Assembly: GCF_013184805.1 (NCBI RefSeq)
Contig: NZ_JAATNG010000001.1
Span: 1,364,001 to 1,428,000, forward strand
Reading direction: 5' to 3'
Length of the DNA: 64,000 nucleotides
Origin: Pseudoruegeria sp. HB172150
Lineage (GTDB): Bacteria; Pseudomonadota; Alphaproteobacteria; Rhodobacterales; Rhodobacteraceae
In this document: positions 53,436 to 62,041 of the stretch, piece after piece
Numbering within the stretch: the first letter of the stretch is position 1
Layout: every line of letters starts with the position of its first letter
Position numbers and translations under genes: made by a program
Notes under the pieces: generated by a model
Database searches by the model: none
What the model was told of the DNA's origin: nothing
The model's input: only the letters and a program-made list of their open reading frames with translations

Positions 53436-54662
53436 TCAGGCGTCCCTCGGCCGCATCAACAGCCAGATCAGAGCGCCGCCAGCCAGGGCCAGAAACGGTG
53501 CCATGGCGAGGTTCACGGCGGTCCAGCCGGCCTGCGGCGTACCGCCCGAGCAATTCATCAGCCCACCCGAGGCGACGGACGCGACGGTGACGCAGCCGAA
53601 GACGATCATGTCATTCAGGCCCTGGATACGGCCGCGTTCTTCAGCTGTATGGGCGCCGGCAAGCATCGTCGTGGCGCCGATGAAGCCGAAGTTCCAGCCG
53701 ATGCCGAGCAGGATCAGGGCGATATAGAAGTTCTCGAGCGCGACGCCGGCCAGCCCGACGGCCCCGGCGGCGGCGAGGATTGCGAGGCCGGTGGCGACGA
53801 TGCGCTCCACCCCGAAGCGGGCGATCAGGTGGCCGGTGAAGAAGCTCGGCGCGAACATCGCAAGGACATGACCCGAAACCACGTTCGCGGCGTCGTTCTG
53901 TTCGAACCCGCAGCCGACGATGGCCAGCGGGGTGGAGGTCATGACCAGGTTCATCAGCGCGTAAGAGACCATGGCGCAGATGATGGCGACGGCGATGCGC
54001 GGCGTGGTCAGAAGCTGCCTGCGCGTGCGGCCACTTGGGCTGTTGGCGGAGGGGGCGGGCGGGCGCGGGATATCAAGCCCTAGGAATAGCAGCGATCCGA
54101 AAATGTTCAGCGCTATGACGGCGAGATAAGTGCCTAGGAACGGGATCACCATCGCGTCGCTGGTCACCTTGACGAGCTGCGGGCCGATGACGGCTGAGAG
54201 GAGGCCGCCAGCCATCGTCCAGGAGATCGCCTTGGGGCGGAACTCGTCGGTGGCTGTATCGGTCGCAGCGAAGCGGTAGAAGCCTTGGGCGGACATGTAG
54301 ATGCCGGTGAAGGCAGATCCCAGCAGGAACAGACCAAAGCTGCCGTAGAGCAGGCCGAGCGCGCCGATGGCGCCGCCAGCCGCGCCGCCGGCGGTGCCGA
54401 GGAAGAACCCGGCCCGGCGTCCATATCGCTGCATGAACGCCGACAGCGGGGTGGCAGAAAGCATCGAGCAGAGCACGATCAGAGAAATCGGCAGCGTGGC
54501 GAAGCAGGGATTGCTCGCCAGTGACTGACCGGCGAGGCCGCCGAGGACGAAGATCATCGGCATCTGGGAACCAAGGATTGCCTGCGCGGCGACGAGGATC
54601 GCAACGTTGCGCTTTGCGCGGCGGTCGCTGTCTGCGTGCGGTGACTCTACGATGTCGGACAT
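53436..54662 (-). CDS. MFS transporter
   Basis: This 408-residue major facilitator has about 12 hydrophobic segments. The loop after segment 2 reads QRYGRRAGFFLGT, the standard MFS GxxxDR-like basic motif, and the second half repeats it weakly (ARFGVERIVATGL). The central loop (about 205-225, PPAPSANSPSGRTRR) separates the halves. It is the third gene of a leftward cobA-cobB-MFS group with 39 bases to cobB. A link to cobalamin or cobalt cannot be shown from sequence; drug or metabolite efflux is equally possible. Confidence 0.9.
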   Translation of the reverse strand: MSDIVESPHADSDRRAKRNVAILVAAQAILGSQMPMIFVLGGLAGQSLASNPCFATLPISLIVLCSMLSATPLSAFMQRYGRRAGFFLGTAGGAAGGAIGALGLLYGSFGLFLLGSAFTGIYMSAQGFYRFAATDTATDEFRPKAISWTMAGGLLSAVIGPQLVKVTSDAMVIPFLGTYLAVIALNIFGSLLFLGLDIPRPPAPSANSPSGRTRRQLLTTPRIAVAIICAMVSYALMNLVMTSTPLAIVGCGFEQNDAANVVSGHVLAMFAPSFFTGHLIARFGVERIVATGLAILAAAGAVGLAGVALENFYIALILLGIGWNFGFIGATTMLAGAHTAEERGRIQGLNDMIVFGCVTVASVASGGLMNCSGGTPQAGWTAVNLAMAPFLALAGGALIWLLMRPRDA

Positions 54663-54701
54663 ATCCTTGCGCTTATCGCCGCTTCGCGGGGAAGGGAAGC
54701 C

Positions 54702-55988
54702 TTAGCCCGCGTCGATTATATGCGCGAAAGAGCCGCAGACCCGTCCGCCGCGCAAGCCCATCGCAGGGAGGGTTTTCCCCTCGGCGTCGGTGGCGTCGAA
54801 AAGCGGCTCGCCCTCGGCGCGGATGGTTGTGGCGTAGTGAAACTCGTGGGCTTTGAGAGGGCCGTGGAACGGACCGGCGCGCGACGTGAGGTTTCTGTAA
54901 CCGAGGTGTAGCCTGCGGGAGGAAAAGCTCGTGTCCAGCGCCAGCAGACCAGCCATCTTGTGGGTGTGACCGTCGGCGTCTGTCAGGGTCTTTCCGAGGA
55001 CCATGTATCCGCCGCATTCCGCATATATATCAATAGATTGTGCGGTCTTATTCAGGCTGGACAGGAAATTCTCCGCGCCTGCGATCCGGCCGGCGTGCAG
55101 CTCCGGGTAGCCGCCAGGGAGGAAAACGAAATCGGCTTCTGGGATCGAGTCGTCAGCAAGTGGCGAGAAGGGACGGATCTCGGCGCCTTGTGCCTGCCAG
55201 TCTTGCAGAAGGTGTGGGTAGGCGAAGGCGAAGGCTTCATCGCTCGCAAGCGCGATATTCTGGGCCGGCGGCGGCAAAACCGGCGCGGATTCCTTCGGGG
55301 GGAGTGGTGAAGCGAGGGCAGCCAGGGCATCGAGGTCGACGGCTTGGGCGACCAATGCGCCGGCGCGGTCGAGAAATGCCTTTAGGTCGGGGCGTTCCTG
55401 TGCCTGGACGAGGCCAAGATGGCGAGAAGGGTGTACAAGGGACGCATCACGCGGGATGGCGCCAAGGACGGGCAGACCGAGAGGCGCGAGGGCGCGGCGG
55501 AGCGTGGCTTCGTGCCGGAGGGATCCGACGCGGTTGAGGATGACCGCGGTGATGCGGGTTTGCTGATCGTACCTCGCGAAACCAGATACAATCGCTGCGA
55601 CGGACTGTGCCATGCGGGCGGCATCGACGATTAGTATCACTGGCAGCTCGAGGATACGAGCAAGGTCGGCGGTCGCGCCCTTGCCGTCTGGAGGAGCGCC
55701 GTCGAACAGGCCCATCGCGCCTTCGATCAGTAGCAAGTCGCCGGTGGCTGCGAGGCTGCGGATGCGGGGTGCGGACATGGCCCAGGCATCGAGGTTGAGG
55801 CAGGGTGCGCCACAGGCGGCCTCGTGAAACCGCGGATCGATGTAGTCGGGGCCGGATTTTGCGCCCTTTACCCGGATACCGCGTTGGGTGAGGGCGCGCA
55901 GGATCCCGAGCGTGACGGTCGTTTTGCCGCTGCCGGAGGCGGGCGATGAGAGGATCAGGCCGGGCAATTGAATGCTCCTGCGGAGCAT
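54702..55988 (-). CDS. cobB: Cobyrinate a,c-diamide synthase
   Basis: This 428-residue enzyme amidates the a and c side chains of (hydrogeno)byrinate using glutamine and ATP. It has the N-terminal P-loop SSPASGSGKTTVTLG near residue 20, a GAMGLFDG segment, and a C-terminal class I glutamine amidotransferase domain with the nucleophile Cys in YAECGGYMVLG and the His of KAHEFHY. It is cytoplasmic, part of the aerobic-type cobalamin pathway, and lies downstream of cobA on the same strand. Confidence 0.95.
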   Translation of the reverse strand: MLRRSIQLPGLILSSPASGSGKTTVTLGILRALTQRGIRVKGAKSGPDYIDPRFHEAACGAPCLNLDAWAMSAPRIRSLAATGDLLLIEGAMGLFDGAPPDGKGATADLARILELPVILIVDAARMAQSVAAIVSGFARYDQQTRITAVILNRVGSLRHEATLRRALAPLGLPVLGAIPRDASLVHPSRHLGLVQAQERPDLKAFLDRAGALVAQAVDLDALAALASPLPPKESAPVLPPPAQNIALASDEAFAFAYPHLLQDWQAQGAEIRPFSPLADDSIPEADFVFLPGGYPELHAGRIAGAENFLSSLNKTAQSIDIYAECGGYMVLGKTLTDADGHTHKMAGLLALDTSFSSRRLHLGYRNLTSRAGPFHGPLKAHEFHYATTIRAEGEPLFDATDAEGKTLPAMGLRGGRVCGSFAHIIDAG

Positions 55989-56040
55989 GCGTCCGGCAAA
56001 GTTTTTTTTGGCCAGAAGAATGAGAGTTCGCGCATTTGGT

Positions 56041-56892
56041 TCAGGCGGTTTCGGCAGGTTTACCGCGGCCTAGGGGATCGAGATTGCGCGGAGCCTCGCC
56101 CAAGGCTAGGGACTGCCAGTCGAGCACCTGGCGCATCAGGACAGAGCGACCGACGCAGATGATTGCTGGCGGTTCGAGACCCGAAGCTGAGAGATCCGAT
56201 TCGAGACTGCCAAGTGTGGTTTCGAGAACCTGTTGGTCGCCCGTGGTCGCGGAGACAACGACAGCGCAGGGCTCGGACATCTGGCGGCCGGCGTCGCGGA
56301 GTGCGGCAGCGATGCGCGCGATGTGCTTGATACCCATATAAATAACGATCACCTGCGACCCGTCTGAAATCGCTTTCCAATCCAGAGACGATGGTGTTTC
56401 GCCAGACTGGTCGTGACCCGTGACGAAGGTGACCGACTGGTTGACGTCACGGTGGGTCACCGGGATGCCGGCATACGCGAGCCCGCCGATGCCGGCGCTG
56501 ATGCCGGGAATGATGCGGACGGGAACGCCGTGCTGGATCAGGGTCTGCGCCTCTTCGCCGCCGCGGCCGAAGACGAAGGGGTCACCGCCCTTCAGGCGCA
56601 GGACGCGTTTGCCGGAGCGAGCGAGGTCGATGAGGCGCAGCGAGATATCGCGCTGTTTCGCCGAAGGCTTGCCGCCACGCTTGCCGGCATAGATGTGCTC
56701 GGCCTGCGGCGCCCAGTCGAGGATCTCCGGCTCGACAAGTGCATCGAAAACTATGACATCCGCCTGTCTCAGTGCGTTCAGGGCGTGAAGGGTCAGGAGG
56801 CCGGGATCACCGGGCCCGGCGCCGCAGAGCCAGACCCAGCCGGGTTTCAGCTCCGGCCAGTTGCCGGCGGGGAGGTCGGGCGAGTCGGTCAT
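56041..56892 (-). CDS. cobA: Uroporphyrinogen-III C-methyltransferase
   Basis: This 283-residue SAM-dependent methylase converts uroporphyrinogen III to precorrin-2, the branch point to cobalamin and sirohaem. The family's N-terminal motif VWLCGAGPGDPGLLTLHAL, the RLKGGDPFVFGRGGEE motif and GVPVRIIPGISAG are present. I start it at the ATG at 56892; a GTG at 56907 in frame would add five residues. It is single-domain, without the siroheme synthase part found in CysG. It is divergent from the cbiD remnant and cobK. Confidence 0.95.
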   Translation of the reverse strand: MTDSPDLPAGNWPELKPGWVWLCGAGPGDPGLLTLHALNALRQADVIVFDALVEPEILDWAPQAEHIYAGKRGGKPSAKQRDISLRLIDLARSGKRVLRLKGGDPFVFGRGGEEAQTLIQHGVPVRIIPGISAGIGGLAYAGIPVTHRDVNQSVTFVTGHDQSGETPSSLDWKAISDGSQVIVIYMGIKHIARIAAALRDAGRQMSEPCAVVVSATTGDQQVLETTLGSLESDLSASGLEPPAIICVGRSVLMRQVLDWQSLALGEAPRNLDPLGRGKPAETA

Positions 56893-56970
56893 TTCAGTGT
56901 TATGCACCCGCGGCGTCGACCGGCAAAGCGCGGATTGGCGGCGCTAGGTAGCGTGATTATAGTCGCGGCG

Positions 56971-57078
56971 ATGAACCGGAAGTCCCAGGAACGGCTGCGC
57001 CATGGTCTGACCAAAGGCACCCGCGCCGCTGCCGCAACCAGGACAGCGCTATGCGGCTTTGGGGCGAAGCGGCGATGA
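56971..57078 (+). pseudogene. Probable N-terminal remnant of cbiD (precorrin-5B C1-methyltransferase)
   Basis: A 35-codon reading frame encodes a product with LRHGLTKGTRAAAATRTAL, which resembles the N-terminal signature of CbiD (LRxGxTTGxCAAAAxKAAL). It then stops after a short basic tail, whereas CbiD is normally about 350-370 residues. The Thr-to-Lys and Cys-to-Arg changes fall in the most conserved part, so the fragment is probably non-functional. It lies 10 bases upstream of cobK, a place where cbiD is often found in related bacteria by my recollection. It could be a chance similarity. Confidence 0.5.
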
Positions 57079-57088
57079 GGGGTGCGGA

Positions 57089-57835
57089 ATGAGACTTCTG
57101 CTGCTGGCCGGCACGAGGGAGGGACGTAGGATTGGCCGGGCGCTCTCCAAGAAGGGTCTGGACGCAATGGCCTCTCTGGCGGGTGGAACGCATGCTCCTG
57201 CGGACCTCGGACTACCGACCAGAGTCGGCGGTTTCGGAGGTCGTGAAGCATTTCGCAATTTTTTGCGCAAGAATCAGATTTCTGCGGTGCTCGACGCAAC
57301 GCATCCTTTTGCTGTTCGGATCTCACACAGGACAGCGGCGATTTGTGGTGAAGAGTCGGTGGCTTACGCGCAGGTCTTGCGGCCGGGCTGGGTGCCTCAG
57401 GCGGGCGACACCTGGGTGTTTTGTGATTGCGAGGAAGATGCGGTGGCACTGGTTCCGGAAGGCGCAACGGTGTTCCTAGGGACTGGGCCAGCGGGGCTGG
57501 ACCGGTACGCGGGACTTCAGGGTCAAAGGGTGATCTGCCGCCGGATCGACTCGCCGACGTCGCCATTTCCATTTGCTGGCGGTGAGTACCTGGTCGGACG
57601 TCCGCCATTCAGCGTAGCGGATGAAGTGGCGCTGTTCACGCGGCTGAGCGTGGATGTGTTGGTGGTGAAGAATTCGGGCGGCGACGCCAGCCGGTCGAAG
57701 TTGGACGCCGCAAGAAAACTGGGGATCAAGGTGATCTTGCTGAATCGGCCGGAGCAGCCGGAGGCGCTGCGCTTCGAGACTGAAGAAGAGGCACTGGACT
57801 GGGTGAAAGGGCTGACGTGGTCGGACGGATCATAG
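57089..57835 (+). CDS. cobK: Precorrin-6A reductase
   Basis: This 248-residue NADPH-dependent enzyme reduces precorrin-6A in cobalamin biosynthesis. Family motifs are LLLLAGTREGRRIGRAL at the N-terminus, VLDATHPFAVRIS around residue 70, RPPFSVADEVALF and VVKNSGGDASRSKLDAARKLG near the C-terminus. The ATG at 57089 is preceded by GAGGGGTGCGG. Its 3' end overlaps the glycosylase gene by 19 bases. The rest of the cob pathway is outside the window. Confidence 0.94.
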   Translation: MRLLLLAGTREGRRIGRALSKKGLDAMASLAGGTHAPADLGLPTRVGGFGGREAFRNFLRKNQISAVLDATHPFAVRISHRTAAICGEESVAYAQVLRPGWVPQAGDTWVFCDCEEDAVALVPEGATVFLGTGPAGLDRYAGLQGQRVICRRIDSPTSPFPFAGGEYLVGRPPFSVADEVALFTRLSVDVLVVKNSGGDASRSKLDAARKLGIKVILLNRPEQPEALRFETEEEALDWVKGLTWSDGS

Positions 57836-58446
57836 CAACACCGGATTGCGTGGCCGAAGGTGCGGCGCACCTGGCGGCGATTGAACCACGGTTTGCCCTC
57901 GCGCTGGAGCAGACCGGACCGTTGCCACTGCGTCGGAAGAAAGACGGGTTCGAGCCGTTGTTGTCGGCAATCGTCAGTCAGCAGGTAAGCGTGGCGGCGG
58001 CGGATGCGATCTGGCGACGGATGAAGGCGGCAAACCTGACTGGACCGCGCAAGATCTTGTGGGCGACGGAAGAGGACCTGCGCGCCTGTGGGCTGTCGCG
58101 TCAGAAGATCCGCTATGCGCGGTCGCTGGCAGAGGCGCGGATCCGGTTCAGCGACTTGCGCGGTTTCCCCGACGAGGAGGTGATCGCGACTCTGGTCGAG
58201 GTGCCGGGAATCGGGCGCTGGACGGCGGAGATCTATGCGATGTTCTCGCTGGGGCGAGCGGACGTATTCGCGCCAGGAGACCTGGCACTGCAGGAAGCTG
58301 CCCGGATTTTGTTCGAAACCGACGTGCGCCCGACCGAAAAGGCGCTGCGTGAGATGGCGGAGCCCTGGTCACCGTGGCGCGCGGTTGCGGCGAGGCTGCT
58401 CTGGGCCTACTACCGGGTCGCGAAGGACAGGGAAGGGATACGATGA
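57817..58446 (+). CDS. DNA-3-methyladenine glycosylase II-like (AlkA/HhH-GPD family)
   Basis: This 209-residue DNA-repair glycosylase has the helix-hairpin-helix-GPD signature: VEVPGIGRWTAEIYAMFSLGRADVFAPGDLAL, given here in one family block of about residues 128-160, with the catalytic Asp in PGDLAL. The N-terminal half contains FEPLLSAIVSQQVSVAAADAIW. It removes alkylated bases. The GTG start at 57817 lies inside the end of cobK and the stop overlaps the esterase start (ATGA). Confidence 0.92.
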   Translation: MVGRIIATPDCVAEGAAHLAAIEPRFALALEQTGPLPLRRKKDGFEPLLSAIVSQQVSVAAADAIWRRMKAANLTGPRKILWATEEDLRACGLSRQKIRYARSLAEARIRFSDLRGFPDEEVIATLVEVPGIGRWTAEIYAMFSLGRADVFAPGDLALQEAARILFETDVRPTEKALREMAEPWSPWRAVAARLLWAYYRVAKDREGIR

Positions 58447-59108
58447 TCCGGGAGCTTACGGGCGGGCGGCGCGAGGCTGCGTCAGGAGAAACGAAATCGC
58501 TGGTCGTGTTCCTGCATGGCTATGGCGCAGACGGCAATGATCTGCTGGGTTTGGCGGAACCGCTGGCACCGCATCTGCCGGACACGGTGTTTCTGGCGCC
58601 GAATGCGCCGGAGAAATGTCTAACCAATCCTATCGGCTATCAGTGGTTTCCGATCCCGTGGTTGGACGGCTCGGCGGAAGAGGCGGCCACGGCGAGCATG
58701 AAGCAGTCTGCGAAAGACCTTGACGCATTTCTCGACAAAGCGATCGAGAACGAGGGGGTAACAGCCGATGACGTCATCCTTTTCGGGTTTTCGCAGGGCA
58801 CGATGATAGGCCTGCACGTGGCGCCGCGTCGCTCTGAACAGGTTGCGGGGGTCGTCGGTTTTTCTGGACGTTTGTTGGCGCCGGAACAGCTGAAAGAACA
58901 GGTGGTGAGCAAGCCGCCGGTTTTGCTGATCCACGGCAACCAGGACGAGGTGGTGCCGTTCGAATCCCTGCAGGAAGCAGGAAATGCCCTGAACACTACA
59001 GGTTTCGAGGTCTACGCCCACGTAATGGAAGGGACCGGACACGGCATCTCGCCGGATGGGCTCTCGGTCGCTTTGGCCTTCATGCGCGAAAAGCTGGGTG
59101 TTGACTGA
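58443..59108 (+). CDS. Phospholipase/carboxylesterase family alpha/beta hydrolase
   Basis: This 221-residue cytoplasmic alpha/beta hydrolase has oxyanion loop FLHGYGADGND, nucleophile Ser in LFGFSQGTMIG, acid Asp in HGNQDEVVPF and His in EGTGHGIS. It resembles the short-chain carboxylesterase/lysophospholipase group. The ATG overlaps the glycosylase stop codon. Substrate unknown. Confidence 0.92.
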   Translation: MIRELTGGRREAASGETKSLVVFLHGYGADGNDLLGLAEPLAPHLPDTVFLAPNAPEKCLTNPIGYQWFPIPWLDGSAEEAATASMKQSAKDLDAFLDKAIENEGVTADDVILFGFSQGTMIGLHVAPRRSEQVAGVVGFSGRLLAPEQLKEQVVSKPPVLLIHGNQDEVVPFESLQEAGNALNTTGFEVYAHVMEGTGHGISPDGLSVALAFMREKLGVD

Positions 59109-59262
59109 GCGCAGCGTTGCAGGAATGCCAGAGTATCGGATCGGCTAGCGGTTTTTCGCCGGAAACGCGGAATTGCCAGTTCAAGCGACGTCGGGTTCAT
59201 GGCACATTTGGTTGAATTGCGGAGCTGCCCCGCGCGGTCTGATTGACGGGAGACCTTGTTCG

Positions 59263-60933
59263 ATGCGAATTCGCAGCCCACGCCGTGCGATGAGATACAC
59301 AATTGCAGCACTGACCGCATCGGTTGCGCCGATCGCGCTGGTCCCGTCGTTGGCGCAGGATTACAGCCATGTACCAGCAGTCGAGGTCACTCAGGGGATC
59401 TTGCTGGAGGACCGGGCTACCCCGGTGGAGGAGCCGCCCGTCCGGATCGGCAATTTCGAGACGGCGAACACCTTACCCACAGGAACCTTCGTGCTGAACA
59501 TCGGAACGGTGCAGACCGACCCAACCGAGGGGAATGGCACCGGCAACCAGATGTACCATGGTGGCATCTACTATTCGCCGCGAAACAATCTGACCTACGG
59601 ACTGGATTACCAGACCTACGAAGATCCCCCGGTGAACCCGATCAACGGCAACTACCCGGCCATTGGCGTGGATACGGTCGCGGGCTTCGTCAAGTACCGG
59701 TACCTCGACAACGGGAGACTGAGCGGTGCGGTGCAGGGCTCGGTCGAGTTCTTCCGCTTCGATTCCAATCTTTTTCCGGGTGACGGCGATGGCGAGATCG
59801 TTGGTTCGGTCAAGGCGCCGTTCAGCTATTCCTTCTCGCCGCAGCTTCAAGTTCACCTGACCCCTGGCGTGTCGGTCTTTCCTGATGAACTTGGTGGCAA
59901 CGACTTCTATGGCATTGTTCCCTATGTCGGTGCCGGTGTCAGCTATCAGGCGACACAGCGGCTGGCATTCTACGCATCGGTGGATATGCCTTTCGGCTCC
60001 GGCGGCAACACTATCACCGACACGGCGGCGATCGACAACGTTCCCGTATGGACGGCGGGGACCCGTTGGGCAGTGACGCCGAAGGCGGCGCTGGACCTGT
60101 ATCTGACAAATGGTGTTGGCATCACGCCGGCGACCTCGATCCTCACGCATTGGCCCGATGGTGACGAGCCTCTGTTCGGCGTGCGCCTGACCTATACGCC
60201 AGGGGCGGAATACCGGCCGACCTATCGCGGCCCGATTGCGCCGCTGACCGAGCGGCAGGCCAACCTGCAAAAAAATGGCTTTACCCTTCTTTCCGCCGAT
60301 GTCATCGAACCCGGATCGTTCCTGGCCGGTGCCTGGGGCGGAACCGACGAGAACTATGGCGGCGTGCTGCGTTTCAGCCCGGACCGGGATGGCGAGATTG
60401 TCGCTGTAATCGAGCAGTACGCGGATGACGGCACCGCCGATCCGGCGCTCGTGCCGTCGGATGGCGCCCGTTACATGCTGGGTCTGAAGTTGCGCTTCCT
60501 CGACCAGAACAACGGCGATCCGCTCTCGCTTTCGATGACCGGTCTGTTCGGCCGCCAGATCGATGGCGACACCCCGGGCGTTGGTGCAGCCTATGTCGAT
60601 GCCTCGGCAAGCTACAAGTTCAACGACACGCTGACAGTAACCGCGAGTCCAAAACTGGGCGCTTTTGGCGATGTTGAGATCTACGGGCTGGGTCTGGGGG
60701 TGAACTACGAGCTGTTCGACGGGCTGGAGCTGATTGCCGAGGCAACGCCGGTGGGCGGGGACGGCGAGGATACGACATGGGCCGCGGGCATGCGCTATAC
60801 GGTGCCAGGCAGTTCGCTGTCGGTCGATCTGAATGCGTCGAACGCGATCGGTCGCTATGGAATCGGCACGCTGATCGCGCAGGACAGCACGCGCTATTCA
60901 CTGGGAATATCGACTCAGTTCAACCTGCGCTGA
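59263..60933 (+). CDS. Exported beta-rich protein, possible outer-membrane beta-barrel
   Basis: This 556-residue protein has a signal peptide ending near SLA-QDYS (residue 31) and a mature part of alternating hydrophobic/polar strands rich in aromatic residues, for example FVLNIGTVQT, GIYYSPRNNLTYGLDYQTYE, FVKYRYLDNGRLSGAVQGSVEFFRF in pieces, and TRYSLGISTQFNLR at the end. The last residues form a typical barrel-closing strand although the final residue is Arg rather than Phe. It is likely an outer-membrane protein or porin-like barrel. I do not recognise the family. ATG 59263 is preceded by GGGAGA; a second ATG at 59290 is possible. Confidence 0.72.
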   Translation: MRIRSPRRAMRYTIAALTASVAPIALVPSLAQDYSHVPAVEVTQGILLEDRATPVEEPPVRIGNFETANTLPTGTFVLNIGTVQTDPTEGNGTGNQMYHGGIYYSPRNNLTYGLDYQTYEDPPVNPINGNYPAIGVDTVAGFVKYRYLDNGRLSGAVQGSVEFFRFDSNLFPGDGDGEIVGSVKAPFSYSFSPQLQVHLTPGVSVFPDELGGNDFYGIVPYVGAGVSYQATQRLAFYASVDMPFGSGGNTITDTAAIDNVPVWTAGTRWAVTPKAALDLYLTNGVGITPATSILTHWPDGDEPLFGVRLTYTPGAEYRPTYRGPIAPLTERQANLQKNGFTLLSADVIEPGSFLAGAWGGTDENYGGVLRFSPDRDGEIVAVIEQYADDGTADPALVPSDGARYMLGLKLRFLDQNNGDPLSLSMTGLFGRQIDGDTPGVGAAYVDASASYKFNDTLTVTASPKLGAFGDVEIYGLGLGVNYELFDGLELIAEATPVGGDGEDTTWAAGMRYTVPGSSLSVDLNASNAIGRYGIGTLIAQDSTRYSLGISTQFNLR

Positions 60934-61070
60934 GGCATACGGCGCGGGGTCCTGTCGCTTCGCCGCCGCAGACAGATGGTGCCCGATTGCTCAGCATCGC
61001 GACTTGGGGATAACTGTCATATGCTCGTTGCGTTCCCGGTTTACGGAAGCAGCGGCGGTACTGCATGTAG

Positions 61071-61102
61071 TTGGACTTGCGTGGCTCGTACCGCCATATA
61101 TA
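61071..61102 (+). promoter_or_regulatory. Possible promoter upstream of the HNH gene
   Basis: TTGGAC (61071-61076) and an AT-rich CATATA/TATATA box (61095-61102) are 18-20 bases apart in an otherwise GC-rich 246-base gap. The start codon of the HNH gene follows about 80 bases later. Confidence 0.35.
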
Positions 61103-61179
61103 GTCGCGGTTAAGCTGGGGCGGGATCCCCGCTCTGGCGCCGGAACAACGGGCGGGCAGAGCGGGAACGGAGTCGGGCC

Positions 61180-61764
61180 ATGGATGGAGATTTCAGGACA
61201 AGTTTTGTCAGGGAGCCGAATGCGCTGCGGCATTATCCGGCGCTGGTACTGAATGCAGACTACCGGCCGCTGTCTTACTACCCGTTGTCGCTATGGCCCT
61301 GGCAAGAGGCGGTGAAGGCGGCCTTTTTAGACCGGGTGGACATCGTGGCAGAGTACGACACCTGCGTGAGGAGCCCTTCGACCGAGATACGAATACCGTC
61401 GGTTGTCGTCCTGAAGGACTATGTAAAACCCCAAAAGCGCGTGGCCTTCACGCGCTTTAATTTATTTCTGAGGGATGAATTCCGCTGCCAGTATTGCGGA
61501 TCCAAGGGGGATCTGACCTTTGACCATGTGGTTCCGCGGTCGCGGGGCGGGGTCACGAGTTGGGAGAACGTGGTGGCGGCCTGTTCCTGCTGCAATTTGC
61601 GAAAGGGCTCGAAGAGCCTGCGGCAGGTTGGCATGTCGCTGCGCAAGCCACCCCGGCAGCCTGGCGCGGAGGAATTGCGGAACATGGGCCGCAGGTTCCC
61701 GCCGAACCATCTGCACGAAACTTGGGTCGACTTCCTTTATTGGGACGCGGAACTCGAGGCCTGA
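61180..61764 (+). CDS. HNH endonuclease family protein
   Basis: This 194-residue protein has the HNH motif with zinc-binding cysteine pairs: CQYCGSKGDLTFDHVVPRS ... GGVTSWENVVAACSCCNLRKG (in pieces, about residues 105-150). The N-terminal part LVLNADYRPLSYYPLSLWPW is typical of a conserved family of bacterial HNH proteins that I recall being widespread, not tied to phages. It is a probable metal-dependent nuclease. It stands just upstream of tRNA-Leu. Confidence 0.92.
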   Translation: MDGDFRTSFVREPNALRHYPALVLNADYRPLSYYPLSLWPWQEAVKAAFLDRVDIVAEYDTCVRSPSTEIRIPSVVVLKDYVKPQKRVAFTRFNLFLRDEFRCQYCGSKGDLTFDHVVPRSRGGVTSWENVVAACSCCNLRKGSKSLRQVGMSLRKPPRQPGAEELRNMGRRFPPNHLHETWVDFLYWDAELEA

Positions 61765-61817
61765 CACGCCGATTTGGCCTTACCACCGCTTCGTGCCTTT
61801 GCTATGAGGCGCGTAAT

Positions 61818-61901
61818 GCGGGTGTGGCGGAACTGGTAGACGCACCAGATTTAGGTTCTGGCGCCTTTGGCGTGGAGGTTCGAGTCCTCTCACCCGCACC
61901 A
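61818..61901 (+). tRNA. tRNA-Leu (anticodon TAG)
   Basis: The acceptor arms GCGGGTG (61818-61824) and CACCCGC (61891-61897) pair fully. The anticodon stem CCAGA/TCTGG encloses the loop TTTAGGT with anticodon TAG at 61852-61854. A long variable arm (CGCCTTTGGCG) shows it is a class II tRNA, and the T-arm GGTTCGAGTCC is present. The ACCA end is encoded. Confidence 0.97.
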
Positions 61902-62041
61902 CTAAAAAGCTGAACATCTTCCTCAACCGTCCCGACTGGTTTGCCGGGTTCAAGTCTGGGCGCAGCCTAGGTTCCGAAAGCGGGCCACCAGAGTGACTTG
62001 CCGAGCTCATCTTTGAGGCGGGCAGGTCGTTGGCTCAAGCT

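Noticed and set aside
56893-57088. Cobalamin riboswitch near the cob genes
   Set aside because: I looked for a B12-box-like sequence and the multi-stem layout; none is visible, and the gap is occupied by the cbiD-like fragment.
61902-62041. Integration site or mobile element next to tRNA-Leu
   Set aside because: No integrase, no direct repeat of the tRNA 3' end and no change of gene style were seen in the flanks within the window.
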